From the NCBI GenBank assembly GCA_905213895.1, contig CAJMKE010000006.1:59897-123896 (forward strand): a DNA stretch of 64,000 nt. Direction: 5' to 3'. Below the pieces are notes generated by a model, which did no database searches, was not told where the DNA came from, and saw nothing but the letters and a program-made list of their open reading frames with translations. The translations under genes were made by a program, and so were the position numbers. Origin of the DNA: an uncultured Alistipes sp. (lineage in GTDB: Bacteria > Bacteroidota > Bacteroidia > Bacteroidales > Rikenellaceae). Shown here one piece after another: positions 1 to 6,811 of this stretch (positions are counted from its first letter, which is position 1; every line of letters starts with the position of its first letter).

Positions 1-137
1 TGCCCCGAAATGTAGGTCGTCCATGTCGCGTTGCACGTTTGCGCCTGCGAATAGGGTCCCACCGCCTTCGGCGCGTTCTCGGTCGAAACCGGTGCGCTGC
101 TCGAAAAGAATCGCTTGATTTTCCTGATAATGTTCAT
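1..137 (-). CDS. ridA: RidA/YjgF-family protein, 5' part (runs off window)
   Basis: Reading leftwards from the ATG at 137 gives 45 residues with the RidA N-terminal signature APKAVGPYSQA at about residues 23-33 and a following YISG strand. RidA proteins hydrolyse reactive enamine/imine intermediates made by PLP enzymes. The first 14 residues (MNIIRKIKRFFSSS) extend before the usual RidA start and are basic; this may be an N-terminal extension or mean that the true start is further in. The gene lies 4 bases downstream of the stop of the C_GCAxxG_C_C gene on the same strand, so the two probably share a transcript. The catalytic Arg region lies outside the window. Confidence 0.6.
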   Translation of the reverse strand, partial: MNIIRKIKRFFSSSAPVSTENAPKAVGPYSQAQTCNATWTTYISG

Positions 138-141
138 GGCG

Positions 142-600
142 TTATTTGTTTAGATATTCTCCTATTATGCGTGCCGCGTCGCCGACATACTCGACGCACG
201 GGCGTTTGCGGTAGTATTCTGCCGTGCGCGGCGACGGCGTCGGTTCGTCCTTGTCGCGGTCGAGACCGAGCAGTTGGCGGCAGACGATATAGCCGTTTCG
301 GGCGCGGAATGCTTCGGCGAACTCCTGCACGAGGGCGTAGTTGCGCTTCTTGGCTTCGGGGTTGTCGTTGGTCGGCGACGGAGCGAGAAATCCTGCGACG
401 AGCGACATGCCGCTGACAGTGCCGCATACCTCGCGCAAACGTCCCATACCGCCTCCGAACGATGCCGCGACGGTTGCGGCGAGATGTTCGTCGAGTCCGA
501 TTACGTCGGCATACGCGAGTACCACCGACTGACAGCAGTTGTAGCCGCTGCGGAACAGTCCTTTTGCGCGTTCGACGCGCTCTTCGATATTTACAGACAT
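142..600 (-). CDS. C_GCAxxG_C_C family (redox-type cysteine) protein
   Basis: 152 residues. The N-terminal half holds YNCCQSVVLAYADVIGL and, about 25 residues on, ASFGGGMGRLREVCGTVSG, the cysteine/glycine pattern of the C_GCAxxG_C_C family; a further Cys lies in YIVCRQLLG and another in RPCVEY. These small proteins are often found with redox or metal genes, but their biochemistry is not settled. I start it at the ATG at 600 (MSVNIEERV) because a promoter (-7 TATCTTTG) lies at 623-630, making the longer open frame untranslated leader. A RidA-type gene follows 4 bases after the stop. Confidence 0.8.
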   Translation of the reverse strand: MSVNIEERVERAKGLFRSGYNCCQSVVLAYADVIGLDEHLAATVAASFGGGMGRLREVCGTVSGMSLVAGFLAPSPTNDNPEAKKRNYALVQEFAEAFRARNGYIVCRQLLGLDRDKDEPTPSPRTAEYYRKRPCVEYVGDAARIIGEYLNK

Positions 601-622
601 GGTTTTCAGAATTTGTTTAATG

Positions 623-653
623 CAAAGATACGAATAAGCGAGGGCAAAGCAAA
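623..653 (-). promoter_or_regulatory. Bacteroidota-type promoter for the C_GCAxxG gene
   Basis: On the minus strand the -7 element TATCTTTG lies at 623-630 and a TTTG (-33) at 650-653, separated by 19 nt, the consensus spacing. The start codon is 23 nt downstream. The promoter is part of a sequence shared with the hsdM promoter region. Confidence 0.7.
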
Positions 654-776
654 ATTTATTTTGACTTTGCCGAGCGGGAGTATCTAAAACGAAGTTAAAG
701 ATACGAAAAGTCGAGAGCAGAAGCAAATTTAATTTGATTATGCCGAGACGGAGTATCTAAAACGAAGTTAAATATA
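623..776. repeat. Promoter-bearing dispersed repeat; includes tandem 36-bp copies
   Basis: A 36-bp unit beginning TGCCGAG and containing GGAGTATCTAA occurs at 668-703 and again at 741-776 (33 of 36 identical by eye). The stretch 623-705 also matches, in reverse complement, 37205-37293 upstream of hsdM, including the promoter elements. The region between the two divergent genes (601-847) is otherwise noncoding. Confidence 0.65.
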
Positions 777-847
777 ACGATTTTGCGCGTCGGATTCCGC
801 AAAACCGAATAAAAAAGGTAAATTTGTGTCGATAAAACGCTACGCCG

Positions 848-3799
848 ATGGATATCTGGAACAATGAAAAGGGGTTGGACTACTCGTCGCTGATGAGCCG
901 GCGAATCCGCAAAATACTGCTAATCTGCAACAGTTACGACAGTTACTCGCTCGAAGAGGACGGTCGTATCGAGGCGCAGATTACCCACGAATATTCGGAA
1001 CTCAACCTGAGCAACCCGCCGTCGATAACGCAGGTCGAATCGACGAAGGATGCCCTTGCGCTCGCAGACGAACTGCAATGCTTCGACCTTATAATCACGA
1101 TGTACAACGTCGGCGAAATCGACGTGTTCGCATTCTCGAAACTGATGAAGGAGCGTTGCCCGCAGACGCCTGTCGTACTGCTCACCAACTTTTCGAAGGA
1201 GATATACCGCAAGATAGAGGAGAGCGACAAGTCGTCAATCGACTACGTCTTCTGCTGGAACAACTCGACCGACCTGATAATCGCCATCATCAAACTGTTG
1301 GAGGACAGCATGAACGCCGACCACGACATTCTCGAAGTCGGCGTGCAGACGATTCTGCTCGTCGAGGACTCGGTGCGCTACTATTCGACCTACCTGCCCG
1401 CGATATACAAACTCGTGCTGCAACAGAATCTCGAATCCGTCCGCGACGCGCTGAACGAGCAGCAGCAGATAATGCGCAAGCGCGCCCGCCCGAAGATTCT
1501 CATGGCAACGAACTATACCGATGCCGTCGCGATGTACGAACGCTACAAGGGCAATATGCTCGGCGTGATTTCGGACGTCGGATTCGTCGTCCACAAGAAC
1601 GACAACCCGAAGGACGAGAAACTCGACGCCGGAATCGACCTCTGCAACCTTATCAAACGCGACAACCCGACGATGCCGTTCCTGATGCAGTCGTCGCAGG
1701 AGAGCATGCGTTCGGTGGCGAAGCAGTTGGGCGTGGGATTCATCGTCAAGAACTCCAAGACGCTTATCCACGAACTCGGCGAGTATATCGGTCGCGAGTT
1801 CGCGTTCGGCGATTTCGTGCTTGCCGACCCCGATACGGGCGACGAGATTGCGCGCGCCGAAGACCTGCACGGACTGGAACGGCTGCTGCATACGATTCCC
1901 GACAAGTTGCTGTATGCTGTGGCACAGAACAACTATCTGTCGAAGTGGCTGCTCTCGCGCGGTATCTTCTCGCTCGGCAACTCGTTCCGCTCAATCTCGG
2001 TCGAGGCGTTCCGCAGCGTCGCCGACATGCGCCAGTTCGTTACCGACAGCATACGCGACTACCGGATAAAGCAGGGACTGGGCGTGGTGGCGAAATTCAG
2101 CCCCGAAACCTACAACGACGCGATATGGTTCGCCCGTCTGGGCAACGGTTCGCTCGGCGGCAAGGCGAGAGGACTGGCGTTCATGAACCATATCCTCCAA
2201 AAATACAACCTCTACAACGAGTGGGAGGGCGTGCGCGTACTCGTGCCGCGGACGCTCGTGATTACGACCGAGTATTTCGACCGCTTCATCATCGAAAACG
2301 GCTTGCAGTATGTCATCAATTCGGATATTTCCGATGCCGAGATATTGTCGGAGTTCGTCGCGTCGCGCTTGCCGCAGGAGTTGGACGATGCGCTGCGAAT
2401 CTTCATCCGCCATGTCCGCAAGCCGCTTGCCATACGTTCATCATCGAAGTTGGAGGATTCCTACTACCAGCCGTTCGCCGGAATATATTCGACGTACATG
2501 ATTCCGCACACCGAGAACGAAGACCAAGAGTTGCGACTGCTCTCGAAGGCGATAAAGAGCGTCTATGCGTCGGTCTATTTCGCATCGTCGCGAGCCTACA
2601 TCACGGCGACGGCGAACGTGATTTCGGAGGAGAAGATGGCTATCGTCATCGAGGAGATTTGCGGCTCGGAGGATTCGGGCTACTATTTCCCGACGCTTTC
2701 GGGCGTCGCGCGGTCGCTCAATTTTTATCCGATAGGCTACGAACAGGCGGAGGACGGCATCGCGAAAGTCGCGTTCGGTCTGGGAAAAGCCGTCGTGGAC
2801 GGCGAACAGGTGCTTCGTTTCTCGCCCAAGTATCCGAACCATGTGTTGCAGACCTCCACACCGGCTCTCGCCATGCGCGATACGCAGCAGGTGATGTACG
2901 CGCTGAACCTCAAACCCGAGAAGTTCAAGACATCGATAGACGATGCTGTCAATCTCGAACGGCTCAACATCGCCGACTGCACCAAGTTCCGCAACATGAA
3001 GAACGTCGCTTCGACATGGGACATGCAGAGCATGCGTATGGTCGATTCGCCGCTGGCGGAGGGAATCAAGGTGATAACGTTCGCCCACATTCTGAAATAC
3101 AATACGTTCCCGCTCGCCGAGATACTCACGCGCCTGCTCGAAATCGGGCAGCGCGAGATGAAATGCTGCGTCGAAATCGAATTCGCCGCCAACCTCGACC
3201 GCGGAAACAAACTCAAAATATTCAACGTCTTGCAGATTCGTCCTATCGCCGACGGCGGAGGTAGGGTGGCGGTGGACTGGTCGAAAATCGACACGTCGGG
3301 TTCGATAATCTGTTCCGATAGCGCGCTCGGCACGGGAGCCGTCGAGGGCGTGCGCGACATCATCTACCTGCGTCCCGAGACGTTCGACCCTGCCGCGACG
3401 GAGAAGATGGCGGCTGAGATTACTCGCATGAACGACGTTATGCGCCGTGAGGGTCGCCCGTATGTCCTCGTCGGATTCGGTCGGTGGGGTTCGAGCAATC
3501 CGTGGCTGGGCGTGCCGGTCAAGTGGAGCGACATTTCGGATGCGAAAGTCATCGTCGAATGCGGTCTGGACAATTTCCGCATCGAACCGAGCCAGGGAAC
3601 ACATTTTTTCCAGAACATGACGTCGTTCGGCGTGGGGTATATGACCGTGAATCCGTATGCGGGCGACGGAACGCTCGATTTCGCGCGCCTCGACGCGATG
3701 CCGGCGGTGAGCGAGTCGGAGTATATCCGCCATGTGCGCTTCGACGAACCGCTGGAAATATGTATCGACGGTATCGGCAACCGCGCGATGGTGAAGTAG
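848..3799 (+). CDS. Double receiver-like domains fused to PEP-synthase/PPDK ATP-grasp domain
   Basis: 983 residues. Residues about 15-150 form a first receiver-like domain. Residues about 165-310 are a second, with the acidic pair in TILLVEDSVRYY and a candidate phospho-acceptor Asp in GVISDVGF near residue 240. From about 410 the protein matches the nucleotide-binding domain of PEP synthase/pyruvate phosphate dikinase: GNGSLGGKARGL near 430 and the RSSSKLED motif near 530. I find no swivelling phospho-histidine domain and no C-terminal PEP/pyruvate TIM barrel, so it is unlikely to be a complete PEP synthase. A phosphorylation-controlled phosphotransferase or a kinase-like regulator is possible. 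-7-like TAAATTTG at 819-826. The family is seen in Bacteroidales; function unknown to me. Confidence 0.75.
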   Translation: MDIWNNEKGLDYSSLMSRRIRKILLICNSYDSYSLEEDGRIEAQITHEYSELNLSNPPSITQVESTKDALALADELQCFDLIITMYNVGEIDVFAFSKLMKERCPQTPVVLLTNFSKEIYRKIEESDKSSIDYVFCWNNSTDLIIAIIKLLEDSMNADHDILEVGVQTILLVEDSVRYYSTYLPAIYKLVLQQNLESVRDALNEQQQIMRKRARPKILMATNYTDAVAMYERYKGNMLGVISDVGFVVHKNDNPKDEKLDAGIDLCNLIKRDNPTMPFLMQSSQESMRSVAKQLGVGFIVKNSKTLIHELGEYIGREFAFGDFVLADPDTGDEIARAEDLHGLERLLHTIPDKLLYAVAQNNYLSKWLLSRGIFSLGNSFRSISVEAFRSVADMRQFVTDSIRDYRIKQGLGVVAKFSPETYNDAIWFARLGNGSLGGKARGLAFMNHILQKYNLYNEWEGVRVLVPRTLVITTEYFDRFIIENGLQYVINSDISDAEILSEFVASRLPQELDDALRIFIRHVRKPLAIRSSSKLEDSYYQPFAGIYSTYMIPHTENEDQELRLLSKAIKSVYASVYFASSRAYITATANVISEEKMAIVIEEICGSEDSGYYFPTLSGVARSLNFYPIGYEQAEDGIAKVAFGLGKAVVDGEQVLRFSPKYPNHVLQTSTPALAMRDTQQVMYALNLKPEKFKTSIDDAVNLERLNIADCTKFRNMKNVASTWDMQSMRMVDSPLAEGIKVITFAHILKYNTFPLAEILTRLLEIGQREMKCCVEIEFAANLDRGNKLKIFNVLQIRPIADGGGRVAVDWSKIDTSGSIICSDSALGTGAVEGVRDIIYLRPETFDPAATEKMAAEITRMNDVMRREGRPYVLVGFGRWGSSNPWLGVPVKWSDISDAKVIVECGLDNFRIEPSQGTHFFQNMTSFGVGYMTVNPYAGDGTLDFARLDAMPAVSESEYIRHVRFDEPLEICIDGIGNRAMVK

Positions 3800-3918
3800 A
3801 AACCGTATAGCAAGGCGGTTTCTGCGTTACGCTCATCCTCGAAATCCTCATTTACGCGCAGTAAACTGCGGTTTCTCGGACTTCGCAAGCCTTGAAACCG
3901 CTCTTGTTATACGATTTC
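3799..3918. repeat. Imperfect inverted repeat, 120 bp, arms of about 24 bp
   Basis: Arms 3799-3822 (GAAACCGTATAGCAAG then GCGGTTTC) and 3894-3918 (the reverse complement reads GAAATCGTATAACAAG then AGCGGTTTC) pair with few mismatches. The left arm overlaps the stop codon of the upstream gene. It could form a large transcript hairpin (terminator-like) or be a miniature element. The rest of 3919-4144 holds a nonamer array and AT-rich upstream sequence for the Clp gene; no gene seen. Confidence 0.55.
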
Positions 3919-3927
3919 CGGAAAAGT

Positions 3928-3972
3928 GTCCTTAAAGTCCTTAACGACCTTAAAGACTTTAAGGACCTTAAC
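3928..3972. repeat. TTAANGNCN nonamer array (copy 1)
   Basis: Successive 9-nt units TTAAAGTCC, TTAACGACC, TTAAAGACT, TTAAGGACC. Lies between two tandem genes. See the finding on the whole family. Confidence 0.85.
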
Positions 3973-4150
3973 GCCGTTGTCCCGCCCTCTGTCCCGCCCA
4001 ATTCCTAAAATTTTTTAATTTTTCGCCCTGCGGCAATGCTTTATCTCCCAGTTTGTTGCCGCAAAGTCTGTTTTTCCACCCGATAATTTAACATAATATT
4101 ATATTGTATATCCGCGTTATCTCTGCGAAATTTAACTGGGAGGTATGAAT

Positions 4151-6595
4151 ATGCAGATTAAAATATCAAAAGCCTTGGAGGGCGTTATCGCCCGCACGAC
4201 GTTCGACACCGCGAAAGCGAAACTCGACCACTCGCTCAAAGACTCTCTGATGTTGCAGATTCTGCGGGAGGACGGGTCGATGGCGTACCGCATGCTTGCG
4301 GCGCATCTCAAAGACTGGGAACTGTACCAGATTTCGCTGCGCATCGAGCGCGACATCGCCGCCGCTCAGAGCGAGGGTGCGAATCCGGAGGAGTTTTTCG
4401 TGCAGTACGTCGCGACGCTCAAACAGCGTTTTCCGGATGCCAAGCGCATTTCGACCGCACATGCGATGATGGATATTCTCGACGACGGCTCCACCGCGAC
4501 ATCGAAGGTGATGAAATCGTATGGCATCGACTCGTCGCTGGTTGCCGCCGAGATGGACTCGTTCGTTGCCGACAGCCGTCCTACGCTCGAATCGGACATG
4601 CGGCTGCTCGACTACGGCGATTCGCTGCAACCCGACAGCAAACCGTCCGATATGGTTTCGCGTTTCGGCGTCGATTTGACGCAGTTGGCGCGCGAGGGCA
4701 GACTCGACCCTGTCGTCGGTCGCGAGCAGGAGATAAGGCGCGTGATACAGATACTCTCGCGCCGCAAGAAGAACAATCCGATTCTGGTCGGCGAAGCGGG
4801 TGTGGGCAAAAGCGCGATAGTCGAGGGACTTGCGCTGATGATTGCTTCGGGCGACGTTCCGTATACGATTGCCGACAAGTCGATAGTTTCGCTCGACGTT
4901 TCGTCGCTCGTTGCGGGAACCAAGTTCCGCGGCGAATTCGAGGAGCGCATGCAGCAACTTATCGACGAACTGAAACGTGCCAAGAATACCATAATATTTA
5001 TCGACGAGATACATACAATCGTCGGTGCAGGTTCCACGCAGGGCAGTCTCGACACGGCGAATATCCTCAAACCGGCACTCGCCCGCGGCGAGTTGCAGAC
5101 CATAGGCGCGACGACGCTCGACGAGTTCCGCGAGAATATAGAGAAGGATGCGGCTCTCGAACGCCGCTTCCAGAAAGTGGTCGTCGAGCCTTCGACGGCG
5201 GAGCAGACGTTGCAGATTCTGCACAATATCGCACCGAACTACGAGCGGCATCATCGCGTGTGCTACTCGGAGGAGGCGTTGCAGGCGTGCGTCGATTTGA
5301 CGGGACGCTACATCACCGACCGCTATTTTCCGGACAAGGCGATAGACGTCATGGACGAGGTCGGTTCGCGGGCGCATCTGGCGACGAGCGAGAAACCCGA
5401 ATCCGTCCGTGAACTCGAACGGATGATAGCCGACACCCGCCAAGCACGCAAGCAGGCGATAGAGGCACTCGTCTACGACCGTGCCGCATCCGCCCGTCTG
5501 CGCGAAATCGCGCTGCGCTCGCGGCTCGACGAGAGCAAATCGGCATGGCGACGCTCGTTGGAGATGAATCCCGTTGAGGTTACAGCCGAGGATGTTGCGC
5601 GCGTCATCACCTCGATAACGGGCATTCCTGCCGAGCGTCTGAACGACGGCGAAACCGAGCGTCTGCGCGGTCTCGAAGGGCATCTGGCGTCGCGTGTCAT
5701 CGGACAGGGCGAAGCCGTCGCACGGGTGTCGCGCTCGATACGGCGTTCGCGTGCGGGGCTGAAAGACGAGAACCGTCCGATGGGCGTGTTCATGTTCGTC
5801 GGACCTACGGGCGTAGGAAAGACACTGCTCGCCAAGGAGTTGTCGAAATGGATGTTCGACGACCGCCAGGGGCTGATACGCATCGACATGTCGGAATACG
5901 GCGAGCGGCACAATGTCGCGCGACTGATAGGTTCGCCACCGGGTTATGTCGGCTACGGCGAGGGCGGGCAACTGACGGAAGCCGTCCGTCGCCATCCGTA
6001 CTCGGTGGTGTTGTTCGACGAAATCGAGAAGGCGCATCCCGAAGTGTTCAACACGATGTTGCAGATTTTCGACGAAGGGCGTCTAACCGACGGTTCGGGA
6101 CGGGTCGTGGATTTCCGCAATACGGTGATAATCATGACATCCAATGTCGGTTCGCGCAACGTCGCCGCCAAGAGCGTGCATGTTGGCTACTCGACCTCGT
6201 CGAAGAGCGAAATCGTCGAAGCCGCACCGCGGGACGAGTACCGCAGGGCGTTGGAGAGTACGTTCGCTCCGGAGTTCTTGAACCGTATCGACGACATCAT
6301 CCAGTTCCGCTCGCTCGAAGAGGCGGATGTGGAACGCATCGTAGACCTCGAACTTGGCGGAATGTTCGAGCGCATAGGTCGGCTCGGCTACAATATCCGC
6401 ATCACGACCGGCGCACGCCGTTCGCTGGCGTCGATGGGCTACGAGCAGCGTTACGGCGCGCGGTCGCTCAAACGAGTGATTGCCGAGCATGTCGAAGAGC
6501 CGCTGTCGAACATGATAATCGACGGAGGACTGTGCGAGGGCGACACGATAGTGGTCGAAAAGTCGAAAAAAGGGGTGGCACTGAAAGTGGCATAA
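4151..6595 (+). CDS. clpC: ClpA/ClpC-type AAA+ unfoldase
   Basis: 814 residues. The N-domain (about 1-150) contains a second Clp-N-like repeat (STAHAMMDILDDG). The first AAA+ module has Walker A GEAGVGKS near 214 and Walker B IIFIDEIHT; the second has GPTGVGKT near 550 and VVLFDEIEKAHPE; both arginine-finger regions are present. It would unfold substrates for ClpP in the cytoplasm. The loop that in ClpC/ClpA carries [LIV]GF for ClpP docking reads HVGYSTSS here. An in-frame ATG lies at 4145, but the Shine-Dalgarno-like GGGAGG at 4138-4143 is 7 nt before the ATG at 4151 and only 1 nt before the first, so I prefer 4151. Middle-domain length is nearer ClpC/ClpA than ClpB. Confidence 0.88.
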   Translation: MQIKISKALEGVIARTTFDTAKAKLDHSLKDSLMLQILREDGSMAYRMLAAHLKDWELYQISLRIERDIAAAQSEGANPEEFFVQYVATLKQRFPDAKRISTAHAMMDILDDGSTATSKVMKSYGIDSSLVAAEMDSFVADSRPTLESDMRLLDYGDSLQPDSKPSDMVSRFGVDLTQLAREGRLDPVVGREQEIRRVIQILSRRKKNNPILVGEAGVGKSAIVEGLALMIASGDVPYTIADKSIVSLDVSSLVAGTKFRGEFEERMQQLIDELKRAKNTIIFIDEIHTIVGAGSTQGSLDTANILKPALARGELQTIGATTLDEFRENIEKDAALERRFQKVVVEPSTAEQTLQILHNIAPNYERHHRVCYSEEALQACVDLTGRYITDRYFPDKAIDVMDEVGSRAHLATSEKPESVRELERMIADTRQARKQAIEALVYDRAASARLREIALRSRLDESKSAWRRSLEMNPVEVTAEDVARVITSITGIPAERLNDGETERLRGLEGHLASRVIGQGEAVARVSRSIRRSRAGLKDENRPMGVFMFVGPTGVGKTLLAKELSKWMFDDRQGLIRIDMSEYGERHNVARLIGSPPGYVGYGEGGQLTEAVRRHPYSVVLFDEIEKAHPEVFNTMLQIFDEGRLTDGSGRVVDFRNTVIIMTSNVGSRNVAAKSVHVGYSTSSKSEIVEAAPRDEYRRALESTFAPEFLNRIDDIIQFRSLEEADVERIVDLELGGMFERIGRLGYNIRITTGARRSLASMGYEQRYGARSLKRVIAEHVEEPLSNMIIDGGLCEGDTIVVEKSKKGVALKVA

Positions 6596-6664
6596 CCCTG
6601 CTTATCCGAATGGAGAGTTCCCCTGCGGCGCATCGTGCGTCGCAGGATTTTTCGGGAGATTTCT

Positions 6665-6711
6665 TCCTTAAAGTCTTTAAGGTCCTTAACGACTTTAAGG
6701 ACTTTAAGGTC
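6665..6711. repeat. TTAANGNCN nonamer array (copy 2)
   Basis: Five 9-nt units with TTAA anchors between the Clp gene and the TonB receptor. Confidence 0.85.
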
Positions 6712-6757
6712 GCAATGCCCTTATCTGCATTTTTTTCGCAATAACCACAAATGGCTA

Positions 6758-6789
6758 TTGCTAATTTATTAAAATAATAGGTATCTTTG
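6758..6789 (+). promoter_or_regulatory. Promoter for the TonB receptor cluster
   Basis: TTG at 6758-6760, 21 nt spacer, TATCTTTG at 6782-6789; start codon at 6812. Confidence 0.65.
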
Positions 6790-6811
6790 CAAATGGAAAC
6801 CTCCTGAATCG

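Noticed and set aside
2441..3733. 430-residue frame antisense to the PPDK-like gene
   Set aside because: Shadow of a clear coding frame; composition is Arg/His-rich with no recognisable features.
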